A stretch of 64,000 bases of DNA from Collinsella sp. (GCA_031292915.1 JAUMSH010000056.1:1-64000); one strand, 5' to 3'. Positions 16,359 to 24,754 are shown, numbered from the stretch's first letter. Notes: a model not told the origin generated them from the letters alone. Numbers and translations: made by a program.

Positions 16359-17348
16359 ATGGTAAGTATTGTTCTTGCTAGCCACGGGGACTTGGCAGCT
16401 GGAATCAAGCAGACGGGCTCGATGGTTTTTGGCGATCAGCCGTCTGTTGCCGTGGTCTCGCTCGAGCCGAGCATGGGCCCCGACGATTTCCGCGCCAAGG
16501 TCGAGGAAGCAGTCGCTTCCTTCGAGGACCAGGAGCAGGTGCTCTTCCTCGTTGATCTGTGGGGCGGCACGCCGTTCAACCAGATCAGCGGGCTCATCGA
16601 GGGCCACGATTCCTGGGCTATCGTCACCGGTGTCAACCTGCCTATGCTCATCGAGGCATATTCGCAGCGCTTTGACGCAAAGAACACTGCACATGCGATC
16701 GCAAAACATCTCGTGACTGAGGCTAAGGCTGGCGTGCGCGTCAAGCCCGAGTCTCTGGAGCCCGAGGAGAAGAAGCCGGCTGCGGCCGCCGCTGCTCCTG
16801 CAGGCGCCATTCCTCCGGGAACGGTCATCGGCGACGGGCACATCAAGATTGCCCACGTCCGTATCGACACCCGTCTGCTTCATGGTCAGGTGGCCACCAC
16901 GTGGACCAAGCAGATCAACCCCAACCGCATCATCGTGGTTTCCGACGGCGTTGCTCACGACGAGCTCCGCAAGACCATGATCGAGCAGGCTGCCCCTCCG
17001 GGAGTCCATGCCAACGTCGTGCCCATCAAGAAGATGGCCGAGGTCGTCAAGGATACGCGCTTTGGTGACACCAAGGCCATGCTGCTCTTCGAGAACCCGC
17101 AGGATCTGCTCAAGGCCATCGAGGCCGGCGTCGACATCAAGGAAGTCAACATCGGTTCCATGGCTCACTCCAAGGGCAAGGTCGTCGTCACCAACGCCGT
17201 CGCTATGGGCGATGACGACGTCAAGACTCTCGAGGCCCTCAAGGCCAAGGGCGTCAAGTTCGAGGTCCGCAAGGTTCCTTCGGATTCCTCTGAGGATCTC
17301 GACGCCATGTTGAAGAAAGCTAAGGCCGAACTGGCCGCTCAAGCATAG
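16359..17348 (+). CDS. manX: PTS mannose-family EIIAB component
   Basis: A 329-residue cytoplasmic phosphotransfer protein. The EIIA domain (1-130) has its phosphohistidine at His9 (LASHGD). An Ala/Pro/Lys-rich linker lies at about 128-155. The EIIB domain (about 160-329) has phospho-His175 in the RLLHGQV motif. It passes phosphate from HPr to sugar entering through EIIC/EIID. A GTG at 16356 and this ATG are adjacent; AAGGAGG with seven bases of spacing favours 16359. It is first in the manXYZ operon. The substrate is mannose, glucose, glucosamine or a related hexose and cannot be decided from sequence. Confidence 0.95.
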   Translation: MVSIVLASHGDLAAGIKQTGSMVFGDQPSVAVVSLEPSMGPDDFRAKVEEAVASFEDQEQVLFLVDLWGGTPFNQISGLIEGHDSWAIVTGVNLPMLIEAYSQRFDAKNTAHAIAKHLVTEAKAGVRVKPESLEPEEKKPAAAAAAPAGAIPPGTVIGDGHIKIAHVRIDTRLLHGQVATTWTKQINPNRIIVVSDGVAHDELRKTMIEQAAPPGVHANVVPIKKMAEVVKDTRFGDTKAMLLFENPQDLLKAIEAGVDIKEVNIGSMAHSKGKVVVTNAVAMGDDDVKTLEALKAKGVKFEVRKVPSDSSEDLDAMLKKAKAELAAQA

Positions 17349-17366
17349 TAAAGGAGGGTCCGATAC

Positions 17367-18185
17367 ATGTCTGCAATCACTATTCTGCTTGTTGCGATTG
17401 TCGCGTTGCTTGCCGGTATGGAAGGCATTCTGGATGAGTTCCAGTTCCATCAGCCGCTCGTGGCATGCACGCTTATCGGTCTCGTAACCGGTCACCTTCA
17501 GGAGGGCATCCTCCTGGGCGGTTCGCTCCAGATGATGGCCCTTGGCTGGGCTAACGTCGGCGCCGCCGTCGCGCCTGACGCCGCTCTGGCCTCGGTCGCT
17601 TCTTCGATCATCATGGTGCTCGCCCTCAACGGCGGCGCCACTGATTCGGCCAAGGCCGTTACCGCGGCCATCGCCGTCGCCGTCCCGCTGTCGGTCGCTG
17701 GTCTGTTCCTGACCATGATCTGCCGTACCATTGCTACCGCTATCGCTCACGCCATGGACGGTTGCGCCGAGAAGGGCGACTTCTCCGGCATCGAGCGCTG
17801 GCAGTACGCTGCCATCCTCATGCAGGGCCTTCGTATCGCCATCCCGGCAGTACTTCTGTGCATCATCCCGGCCGAGGCCGTTACCAACGCGCTTAACGCT
17901 ATGCCCGACTGGCTGTCCGGCGGCATGGCTGTCGGCGGCGGCATGGTCGCTTCCGTCGGTTACGCCATGGTCATCAACATGATGGCCACCAAGGAGACCT
18001 GGCCGTTCTTCATCCTCGGCTTTGTCCTTGCTGCCATCCCTCAGCTCACGCTGATCGCCCTTGGCCTCATCGGCATCTCCCTTGCCCTCATCTACCTTGG
18101 CCTTAAGGATCTGGCCAAGCAGGGTGGCGGCATGGGCGGCGGCTCCGGTGACCCGCTCGGCGACATTCTGAACGATTACGAGTAG
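17367..18185 (+). CDS. manY: PTS mannose-family EIIC component
   Basis: A 272-residue membrane protein, of normal length for EIIC of the mannose family. Together with EIID it forms the sugar channel. It has several hydrophobic segments, with the HQPLVACTLIGLVTG and GGSLQMMALGWANVGAA motifs typical of this family near the N terminus. The C terminus is glycine-rich (GGGMGGGSGDPLG). AAAGGAGG precedes the ATG, and it follows manX by 18 bp. Confidence 0.95.
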   Translation: MSAITILLVAIVALLAGMEGILDEFQFHQPLVACTLIGLVTGHLQEGILLGGSLQMMALGWANVGAAVAPDAALASVASSIIMVLALNGGATDSAKAVTAAIAVAVPLSVAGLFLTMICRTIATAIAHAMDGCAEKGDFSGIERWQYAAILMQGLRIAIPAVLLCIIPAEAVTNALNAMPDWLSGGMAVGGGMVASVGYAMVINMMATKETWPFFILGFVLAAIPQLTLIALGLIGISLALIYLGLKDLAKQGGGMGGGSGDPLGDILNDYE

Positions 18186-18201
18186 GAGGGGAGTGATACA
18201 T

Positions 18202-19122
18202 ATGGCAGAGAACAAGATTCAGCTCACCAAGGCTGACCGCAAGAAGGTTTGCTTCCGTCATCAGTTCCTTCAGGGCTCGTGGAACTACGAGCGTATGCAG
18301 AACGGCGGCTGGTGCTTCGCAATGATCCCTGCGATCAAGAAGCTCTACACCAGCAAGGATGACCAGATTGCCGCTCTTAAGCGCCACCTGGAGTTCTATA
18401 ACACCCACCCCTATGTTTCCGCCCCCGTCATTGGCGTTACCCTCGCTCTCGAGGAGGAGCGCGCCAACGGTGCCCCGATTGACGACGTCGCCATTCAGGG
18501 CGTCAAGGTCGGTATGATGGGCCCGCTCGCCGGTGTCGGCGACCCCGCCTTCTGGTTCACCCTTCGCCCGATTCTGGGTGCTCTGGGCGCTTCCCTGGCC
18601 CTGTCCGGCAGCATCGCCGGTCCGCTGCTGTTCTTCTTCGCGTGGAACATCATCCGTTACGCCTTCCTGTGGTACACGCAGGAGTTTGGCTACAAGGTCG
18701 GCTCCTCCATCGCCAAGGACCTCTCCGGCGGTCTGATGGGCAAGGTCACCGAGGGTGCTTCCATCCTGGGTATGTTCATCATCGGCGCCCTGGTCGAGCG
18801 CTGGGTGTCCATCTCCTTCACCCCGGTCGTCTCCAAGGTCACGCAGTCTGCTGGCGCCTTTATCGACTGGGCTAACCTGCCCTCCGGTTCTGAGGGTGTC
18901 AAGGAAGCACTGACGATGTATAACTCCATTGGTGCTAACGCCCTTGATCAGGTGAAGGTCACCACGCTTCAGGCCAACCTCGATCAGCTCATCCCCGGCC
19001 TTGCCGCCGTGTGCCTGACCCTGCTGGTCTGCAAGCTCCTCAAGAAGAAGGTCAGCCCGATCGTCATCATCCTGGCTCTCTTCGCCATCGGCATCATCGG
19101 TCGCGTCTGCGGCTTCATGTAA
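18202..19122 (+). CDS. manZ: PTS mannose-family EIID component
   Basis: A 306-residue EIID protein, the partner of EIIC in the membrane. Family signatures include FLQGSWNYERMQNGGWCF near residue 25 and GPLAGVGDPAFWF near 110, followed by membrane segments including the C-terminal one. The start at 18202 follows GGAGGGG; an in-frame ATG nine bases upstream has no proper spacing. It is 16 bp after manY. A hairpin with a T-rich tail downstream separates it from manO. Confidence 0.95.
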   Translation: MAENKIQLTKADRKKVCFRHQFLQGSWNYERMQNGGWCFAMIPAIKKLYTSKDDQIAALKRHLEFYNTHPYVSAPVIGVTLALEEERANGAPIDDVAIQGVKVGMMGPLAGVGDPAFWFTLRPILGALGASLALSGSIAGPLLFFFAWNIIRYAFLWYTQEFGYKVGSSIAKDLSGGLMGKVTEGASILGMFIIGALVERWVSISFTPVVSKVTQSAGAFIDWANLPSGSEGVKEALTMYNSIGANALDQVKVTTLQANLDQLIPGLAAVCLTLLVCKLLKKKVSPIVIILALFAIGIIGRVCGFM

Positions 19123-19178
19123 GCACGTTTCGGCTTAAGACCGAGAATTGTTAGGCAAGGGCTTTTGAGCCATTGAAA

Positions 19179-19222
19179 CGGACCGCACCCGGTGTGTACA
19201 CTGGATGCGGTCCGATTGTTTT
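19179..19222 (+). terminator. Terminator between manZ and manO
   Basis: CGGACCGCA (19179-19187) pairs perfectly with TGCGGTCCG (19206-19214), followed by ATTGTTTTATTT. It can stop most manXYZ transcripts or reduce readthrough into manO, setting stoichiometry. Confidence 0.75.
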
Positions 19223-19242
19223 ATTTGGAGGGCGAGGCGCGC

Positions 19243-19641
19243 ATGGCGCAATCTCAGAACAGCACGGTCGATCTGGCAACGCCGGCAACCTGCCTGATGG
19301 GGCTTACCAGCCACGGTAACGTGATGGTGGGCAATAAGGCGTTCGAGTATTACAACGAGCGCAATCCCGAGGATTATATTCAAATCCCGTGGGACGAGGT
19401 CGACTATATTGCCGCCGAGGTTTTACGCGGCACCAAGAAGATCACGCGTTTTGCCATCTTCACCAAGGACAACGGTCACTTTACGTTTTCGACGCGCGAC
19501 GACAAAGAGACGCTTCGTGCTGTCCGAAAGTACGTCGACGAGGATAAGCTTGTGCGTTCGCCCGACTTTATCGATGTGACGGCCAAGGGCGCCAAGAGCA
19601 TCCCCTCCGTTATCAAAAACCTCTTCCACAAAGGTAACTAG
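19243..19641 (+). CDS. manO: DUF956 family protein (ManO)
   Basis: A 132-residue cytoplasmic protein of the DUF956 family, which accompanies mannose-type PTS operons in Firmicutes and Coriobacteria and is often called ManO. Its role is probably regulatory but not well defined. The chain has a CLMGLTSHGNVMVGNKAFE region near residue 20 and an IPWDEVDYIAAEV segment resembling PH-like folds. The start at 19243 follows GGAGGGCGAG; the longer frame from 19192 begins inside the terminator stem. It is the fourth gene of the PTS operon and lies behind the terminator. Confidence 0.88.
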   Translation: MAQSQNSTVDLATPATCLMGLTSHGNVMVGNKAFEYYNERNPEDYIQIPWDEVDYIAAEVLRGTKKITRFAIFTKDNGHFTFSTRDDKETLRAVRKYVDEDKLVRSPDFIDVTAKGAKSIPSVIKNLFHKGN

Positions 19642-19649
19642 CTCTTCAC

Positions 19650-19718
19650 AAGTTGCGGTGAAATAGTTCCTAAATACGGCTTTAGATGCTTTAGGCAAGA
19701 ACTATTCCACCGCAACTT
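19650..19718. repeat. Long inverted repeat, TTGCGGTGAAATAG family, copy 3
   Basis: AGTTGCGGTGAAATAGTTC (19651-19669) pairs with 19699-19717 with one mismatch, and an extra A:T pair extends the stem on the outside. It shares its arms with copy 2 while the central loop differs. It lies nine bases after manO and ends about 60 bp before tRNA-Arg. Confidence 0.8.
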
Positions 19719-19776
19719 CGAAGTCTAGTCATGCGACGTATGGCGATGCAGTAAATCTGCTACACTAGTACAACAT

Positions 19777-19852
19777 GCCTCCGTAGCTCAGGGGATAGAG
19801 CACCGCTCTCCTAAAGCGGGTGTCGACGGTTCGAATCCGCCCGGGGGCACCA
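19777..19852 (+). tRNA. tRNA-Arg (anticodon CCT)
   Basis: A 76-nt cloverleaf with CCA encoded. The acceptor stem GCCTCCG pairs with CGGGGGC with one T:G wobble. The D arm is GCTC..GAGC, the anticodon stem CCGCT/AGCGG with loop CTCCTAA gives anticodon CCT, and the T arm is GACGG TTCGAAT CCGCC. It reads AGG arginine codons. Its 3' part is the integration site of the element that follows and is repeated at 33265 and, in part, at 33416. Confidence 0.97.
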
Positions 19853-19854
19853 GA
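19807..19854. repeat. attL: 48-bp core inside tRNA-Arg
   Basis: The 48 bp from the anticodon loop (TCTCCTAAAGCGGG onward) to two bases after CCA are identical to 33265-33312, and flanking bases differ on both sides. This is the duplicated attachment core left by site-specific integration. The left copy keeps the tRNA gene whole. Confidence 0.95.
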
Positions 19855-19982
19855 CAAATCGCAGGTCAGGAGTTAATTTTGCTTCTGACCTGTTCTGGTT
19901 TTAGGGTTAAGAACTGCTTTTGTTTGTAAATCTGGTAAGTAAATAATTTAACTTACCGAGTTTTCCACTGAAAACAGGAAAT

Positions 19983-20151
19983 CACCATTTTGGGGATAAA
20001 AAGTTTTCAACAGCCGTTAGTCGGTTCCATTTTGGTGAAGCGCTTCCTCAATTTGGGTAAAAAATTTCACCATTTTGATGATTCGGCTGCTTTGAGTTTT
20101 TGATAAAAATGCCTGTTCAGAAGCTTGAGCTATACCCATTTTGGTGAAACC
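19983..20151. repeat. Iteron-like repeats (CCATTTTGGTGA) at the left end
   Basis: Direct repeats near consensus CACCATTTTGGTGAA occur at 19983-19996, 20025-20040, 20066-20083 and 20134-20151, with a weaker one at 20047-20061. They stand about 130 bp inside attL. They could be integrase or excisionase arm sites, or iterons of a replication origin. The stretch 19855-20305 holds no gene. Confidence 0.6.
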
Positions 20152-20183
20152 AATTAATAGAGAAATATACTATAAAGATATAG

Positions 20184-20200
20184 GGACGGCGATGCCGTCC
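20184..20200. terminator. Short hairpin downstream of the XRE gene
   Basis: GGACGGC (20184-20190) pairs with GCCGTCC (20194-20200) across a 3-nt loop. On the minus strand the stem is followed by CTATATCTTT, so it could end the XRE transcript. It is a weak call because the T-run is interrupted. Confidence 0.35.
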
Positions 20201-20305
20201 TCTTCGCTCGCGAAGCTCGCTGCGCGGCCACGTACCGTGTCCTTGCCGCCGGCTGTGCCGTCGATTGATTCGCTCACTGCGTTCGCTGATTGATTGATTG
20301 ATGGA

Positions 20306-20554
20306 CTAATCCGTTTTCTCAGTCACACCAGTCATGAGTGCAGCGATTGTCATGTCGAATCCGTTAGCAATTTTACAGAGGTTAGAAAGACTGACATTTC
20401 TTCGTCCGACCTCTATCGAGGCGTAGTAAGACCTGTCCATGCCGATGCGATTCGCAAATTGTACTTGAGAGTAACCAGACTTTGATCTTAATTCTTTGCA
20501 GCGTAGACCAAAGGATCGTTGTAGCGGCGAGATATCCATGACAAAAAGAGTCAT
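20306..20554 (-). CDS. XRE-family helix-turn-helix regulator
   Basis: An 82-residue DNA-binding protein made of a single Cro/C1-type helix-turn-helix. The five-helix core runs LRCKELRSKSGYSQVQFANR, then MDRSYYASIEVGRRNVSLSNL, and ends in a TIAALMTG helix. The start is uncertain: ATG at 20554 lies eight bases after a TATACA box with TTGTAT 16 bp upstream, which would give a leaderless transcript; ATG at 20539 (MDISPLQ) is the alternative. It is divergent from the large surface protein gene and may control it or the element. Confidence 0.75.
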   Translation of the reverse strand: MTLFVMDISPLQRSFGLRCKELRSKSGYSQVQFANRIGMDRSYYASIEVGRRNVSLSNLCKIANGFDMTIAALMTGVTEKTD

Positions 20555-20678
20555 GGATTGTTGTATAAAAGCCAACGGACTATATACAATAATCCCAGTT
20601 AAGGCGCATAATTATCTCTATTGGAAAGCGCTCTGATGCCCAGTCGGATAGGGCACGGAAAAGGAATGGAACAGCACA

Positions 20679-23600
20679 ATGACCCAGGGAAAGCACTTCG
20701 CTGCCGGCGGCGATCACTTCGCCGCACTGCCAAACAAGAAGATTCACACTCCGAAGGGGATCGCGCGTCTGACCGTCACCGCGGCGACCATGGCCGCCAT
20801 GACCGGATCGAGCCTCATCTCACCGTTCACGGCATTCGCCCAGACCGGTGACGGGGGCACGCAGCACCCCGCCGTGATGTCGCCGATCGCCGCCCATGCC
20901 GGCGCGGCATCCGGTACCGGCGCGAAATCCGCCGCACAGACCATCGCGGACCTGCAGAAGGCAGTCGACGAGGCGAAGGCGAAGGAGGACGCCGCCAAGG
21001 CATCCTACGATGAGGCCGCCGGTCCCTACAACGAGGCGGCTTCCGCCCGCGACCAGGCCAAGGCATCCTACGATTCGGCGGTCAGCGCCGGCACGGCAGC
21101 CGACCGAGCGGCAATGGACGAGTACGCCCGTCAGGTCGCGGAGGGCAAGGACGCCGCCGGTGCCGCCGGCAAGGACCTCGAGCAGGCGAAGGCGGGTCTC
21201 GCAGACGCCAAGGCGGATGCGTCCGAGGAGGACGAAGCGTACCAGTCCGCCCTCAAGGCGGCCCAGGATGCCAAGGATGCCCTCGATAAAGCCAAGGCAG
21301 ATGCCGTAAGCGCCACCCCGGAGGCAATCAGTGCCGCCGAGCAGGCCGTGCGCGACGCCCAGGCTGCCGTGGACAGGGCACAGGCTGAACTTGACAACGC
21401 CAACGCGACGCTTGCCGATGCCCAGTCCAAGCTGGTTGCGGCCCAGTCTGCAAAGGATTCCGCCGATGCCGTCCTCTCTGCAGCCCAGCAGAACAAGGAC
21501 GCGGCGGATGCGAAGGCCGCAGCCGCCAGCGCCGCCTATGAGCAGGCGAAAGCAGACCTCGCTGCAGCGGAGGCAGGCGCCAGCGGTCCGGAGTACGATG
21601 CGGCAAAACAGAAGGTCGCGGACGCGGAGGCAGCCCTCGCCGCCGCACGAGCGGTGCAGTCCCAGTGCGAGTCCGAGCTCGAGCAGGCGCAGTCCGCTGC
21701 GGCAACGGCACAGACCGAACTGAATGATGCCCAGGCGTCCCTCTCCGCGAAGCAGCAGGCCGCGACCGATGCCGAATCCGGCGTGAACGCCGCCCAGTCC
21801 GCACTCGATGCCGCGAACGCCGACCTCGATGCCGCCAAGCAGGCGAATGCCGATGCCGTCGCCAAGCTGGATGCAGCGAAGCAGGCTGTCAAGGACGCCG
21901 AGTCCGCCAAGGCAGCCGCCGACGAAGAGCTCGCGAACGCCAAGGCCGCAAAGGATACCGCAGACGCCGCCGTGACCGCCGCGCAGCAGAAGGTCGGCGA
22001 GGCCCAGGCGAAACTCGATACCGCCGACGCGCAGCTCAAGCAGGGAGCCATCGGCTTCTTCCGTGCCATGGGTGCCGAAGATGCAGCCAACATCATCCTG
22101 AACGCCAAATATGCCGGAAAGACCGAAGTCGGCAACTCCAAGGACGCCACGTCTCTTGACAATATGCTCAATGCGATCAGGTGGATGAAGTCCGTCAACG
22201 ACTACCGCAAGTCGGTCGGCCTGTCCGAGCTCCAGGTCACCTACAAGCTCATCGCCGGTGCCATTGCGGATGCCAACTACAGTGACACCGTGCTCGATCA
22301 TGCCCGTCAATATGATTTTGCCGAAAACCTGGCATGGAATTACGGAATCGATCCGAGTGGGCAGTGGATCGAGCAGGAGAAGGGCTTTTTCGACAAGGCA
22401 ACGGAGGCCCTTTATGGAGTCACCGGTCTTGTCGGCAAGGATGCCTATGATTTCTATGCAAAGAACGGCGTCGCAATCAACCATTGGATTGCAGACAACT
22501 GCCGCTGGGAGAACGGCAGCAGCGGCACCGTCGGCCATTACATGAACATCATCAATCCCGAACTCGCCGTTATGGGAATGGCAACCTGCACCAAGGGTAC
22601 CATGTCCGGGCTTCAGACGCAGTGCTACACCGCAGAGATCTCCGGCTGGTCCGGCTCCGGTTGGAACACGAACCCCATCTCCGTCGACGAGTACGAGCAA
22701 AAGCTGACCTCCTATATCAACGGTCTCAAGAACGCCAAGAGCGCACTCGACGCAGCCAAGGCCGATCTCGCATCCAAGAAGCAGGCAGCCGCCGGCGCCG
22801 CCACAACCGTCCAGCAGAAGCAGGTCGCAGCGGATTCCGCACAGGCAGATGTCGATGCCGCGAAGCAGGATGTCACCGATGCCCAGCATGCCGTCGATGC
22901 CGCCAAGACTGATCTCGCATCCAAGCAGCAGGGCGTCACGGATGCCCAGACCGAGCTTGATGCGGCGAAATCGGACCTCGATGCCGCCAACGCGGCAGTC
23001 GATATGGCAAAGTCGACCGTCCAGCAGAAGCAGGTCACCTTTGATGCCGCCAATGCGGTCGTAACGGCCGCCCAGACCAAGCTGGATTCCGCCAAGGCGG
23101 ACACCGAGGCCAAGCAGCAGGACGTCATGGATGCGAACGCCGATCTCGCGAAGTTCTTCCAGGACGTCGCTGACGCCAAGAAGGCGCTCGATACCGCAAA
23201 GAGCGTCCATGACGCGGCGGCAGCCGATCAGGTCGAGAAGGCGACCGTCCTCGCCGCCGCCGAGCAAAAGGCGGACGCCACCGCACGCGCCCTCGCGGAT
23301 GTCCAGCGTGCCGTCGATGCCGCCAAGGCCGACACCGGCGTTGCCGCCGACAGGCTTACCGGCTCCCAGACCGATCTCGAGGACGCACAGTCGAACCTCG
23401 ACATCCTCACCGGCCTTGCCGCGAAGCTCGCAGAGGCACAGCAGCGCGAGCAGGATGCAGTAAAGGCCGTCAATGACACCAAGGCCGCCCTCGATGCCGC
23501 GAAGGCGGATACCGCCGCCGCCGAGTCCCTGGTCTCCGCCGCCGAGCAGGCGAAGGCGCAGGCAGACGCCAAGCTGTCGAAGCTGAACTCCATCGACGCC

Positions 23601-24035
23601 GGCGCGGCGATCGCTTCCGGCCATGACGCGAACGCGGATGACGCCCTCAACGCGCTTTTCGCCGCAGCAGTCGAGGCACGTGCCAAGGTCGCGCCCACAA
23701 AGGCAATCCTGGACGAGAAGCAGGCCGCGGTGGACGGGCTCCAGTCCGGCTATGATGCGGCACTCGTCGCCTACGAGCAGGCGAAGTCCGACCGCATCGC
23801 GGCGGAGCAGAAGCTTTCCGATGAGATCGCACGACAGGAGGCAGAGGAGGTCGCAAAGCAGCAGGCGGCATACACCCCGAAGCATCTCGCCGGCACGGAT
23901 ACCGCCCAGCCCGGCAGCCTCGCCCAGACCGGTGACCGCGCGGAACTCATCGGCGAGACGTTCGTCATCGGCGGTACCGTCCTCGTGGCAGCCGGCGTCT
24001 TCCTCGATCAAAAGAAGCGCCGCGAGCAGATGTAA
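20679..24035 (+). CDS. LPxTG-like anchored coiled-coil protein with CAP domain
   Basis: An 1118-residue cell-wall protein. The signal peptide ends near ISPFTAFAQ (about 55). Two very long Ala-rich coiled coils (about 85-450 and 680-1040) flank a CAP/SCP-like domain at about 480-665 containing MKSVNDYRKSVGL, DHARQYDFAENLAWNYG and GTVGHYMNIINPELAVMG. The sorting signal is SLAQTGD near 1080, then a hydrophobic helix and the tail KKRREQM, a variant of LPxTG for sortase. Stalk + CAP + stalk + anchor is the layout of enterococcal PrgA/Sec10 surface-exclusion proteins, which block redundant plasmid uptake. Its position on a mobilizable element fits that role. An adhesin is the alternative. The SD AAGGA is about 13 bases away, so initiation may be weak. 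Confidence 0.85.
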   Translation: MTQGKHFAAGGDHFAALPNKKIHTPKGIARLTVTAATMAAMTGSSLISPFTAFAQTGDGGTQHPAVMSPIAAHAGAASGTGAKSAAQTIADLQKAVDEAKAKEDAAKASYDEAAGPYNEAASARDQAKASYDSAVSAGTAADRAAMDEYARQVAEGKDAAGAAGKDLEQAKAGLADAKADASEEDEAYQSALKAAQDAKDALDKAKADAVSATPEAISAAEQAVRDAQAAVDRAQAELDNANATLADAQSKLVAAQSAKDSADAVLSAAQQNKDAADAKAAAASAAYEQAKADLAAAEAGASGPEYDAAKQKVADAEAALAAARAVQSQCESELEQAQSAAATAQTELNDAQASLSAKQQAATDAESGVNAAQSALDAANADLDAAKQANADAVAKLDAAKQAVKDAESAKAAADEELANAKAAKDTADAAVTAAQQKVGEAQAKLDTADAQLKQGAIGFFRAMGAEDAANIILNAKYAGKTEVGNSKDATSLDNMLNAIRWMKSVNDYRKSVGLSELQVTYKLIAGAIADANYSDTVLDHARQYDFAENLAWNYGIDPSGQWIEQEKGFFDKATEALYGVTGLVGKDAYDFYAKNGVAINHWIADNCRWENGSSGTVGHYMNIINPELAVMGMATCTKGTMSGLQTQCYTAEISGWSGSGWNTNPISVDEYEQKLTSYINGLKNAKSALDAAKADLASKKQAAAGAATTVQQKQVAADSAQADVDAAKQDVTDAQHAVDAAKTDLASKQQGVTDAQTELDAAKSDLDAANAAVDMAKSTVQQKQVTFDAANAVVTAAQTKLDSAKADTEAKQQDVMDANADLAKFFQDVADAKKALDTAKSVHDAAAADQVEKATVLAAAEQKADATARALADVQRAVDAAKADTGVAADRLTGSQTDLEDAQSNLDILTGLAAKLAEAQQREQDAVKAVNDTKAALDAAKADTAAAESLVSAAEQAKAQADAKLSKLNSIDAGAAIASGHDANADDALNALFAAAVEARAKVAPTKAILDEKQAAVDGLQSGYDAALVAYEQAKSDRIAAEQKLSDEIARQEAEEVAKQQAAYTPKHLAGTDTAQPGSLAQTGDRAELIGETFVIGGTVLVAAGVFLDQKKRREQM

Positions 24036-24042
24036 AAGCGAG

Positions 24043-24081
24043 CCGGGCGTTGGATATCGGCTGGTGTCCAACGCCCGGTTT
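24043..24081 (+). terminator. Terminator after the surface protein gene
   Basis: A perfect 12-bp stem, CCGGGCGTTGGA (24043-24054) / TCCAACGCCCGG (24067-24078), followed by TTTC. It lies between the surface protein and the lipoprotein gene and overlaps the leader of the latter. Confidence 0.75.
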
Positions 24082-24100
24082 CATGGGCAGGGAGATCGGT

Positions 24101-24754
24101 GTGAGAACAAAGGCTATTATCGTTGCGCTTCTGGTGTGCCTTTCGGCACCTCAACTTGGATGTGCCAGCGTTGCAAAGCAAGGGAGCGGCTCTACGGAAA
24201 GGGCCGCCACAGCGGTAAAAAATAAAGACAAAAAGAAGCCGAGCGAAGAAAAGGCGACGCAAACCTCTGGAACCAAGACCGAGGAGAAGAAAGAATCCGA
24301 CAGCAAGGACGAGCAGTCCGATGACTCCAAGAAGGAGGATAACAAGTCTTCCGACTCGTCGAAGTCTGACAGCAAGGGAAACTCCTCCGACTCGAAGCAG
24401 AATTCCGGCAATTCACAGGGTTCCGGCAGCAATAATTCCTCTTCCAACAGCGGTAGCCAGAAGAAATGGGTTGCCGAGCAGGGCCACTGGGAAACCGACT
24501 ACAGCCAGGTCTGGGTACCGAACGTGGTATACACGCGTCATCCTCGTTTCTGGGTCAATCATGGTGGTACTATGGTAGGGCCCTTCGATTCATCCGATGC
24601 TGCCTACGCTTGGATTATTAACGATGGCGAAAACGGCGGTATCGGTGGATCCGTTGTAGATGATTCGTATACCACCTCTGAGGACCAGGGACATTATGAA
24701 CAGCAGGCTACGGGACAGCATTGGGTTGTCGACGTCGCCGGTCACTGGGAGTAA
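24101..24754 (+). CDS. Low-complexity lipoprotein with GHWE repeats
   Basis: A 217-residue predicted lipoprotein starting with GTG, chosen because GGAG stands six bases upstream. The signal sequence VRTKAIIVALLVCLSAPQLGC puts the lipidated cysteine at residue 21. A long Lys/Ser/Asp/Asn linker follows (about 35-125), which would carry the C-terminal part across the wall. That part is Trp/His/Tyr-rich with repeated motifs QGHWETDY, QGHYEQQ and AGHWE, and a segment MVGPFDSSDAAYAW. The domain is not one I can name. It follows the surface protein, separated by a terminator, so it is also surface-exposed cargo of the element. Confidence 0.7.
   Translation: MRTKAIIVALLVCLSAPQLGCASVAKQGSGSTERAATAVKNKDKKKPSEEKATQTSGTKTEEKKESDSKDEQSDDSKKEDNKSSDSSKSDSKGNSSDSKQNSGNSQGSGSNNSSSNSGSQKKWVAEQGHWETDYSQVWVPNVVYTRHPRFWVNHGGTMVGPFDSSDAAYAWIINDGENGGIGGSVVDDSYTTSEDQGHYEQQATGQHWVVDVAGHWE

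Noticed and set aside
19192..19242. Upstream start of manO at 19192
   Set aside because: It begins inside the terminator stem-loop; the ATG at 19243 has a suitable GGAGGGCGAG box.
19983..20151. CRISPR array from the CCATTTTGG repeats
   Set aside because: Repeats are short, imperfect and irregularly spaced, with no cas genes in the window.
20820..24071. 1083-codon open frame antisense to the coiled-coil surface protein
   Set aside because: The sense frame has signal peptide, CAP domain and sorting signal. The antisense product is a Cys/Gly/Leu-rich artefact of repeated GCN codons.
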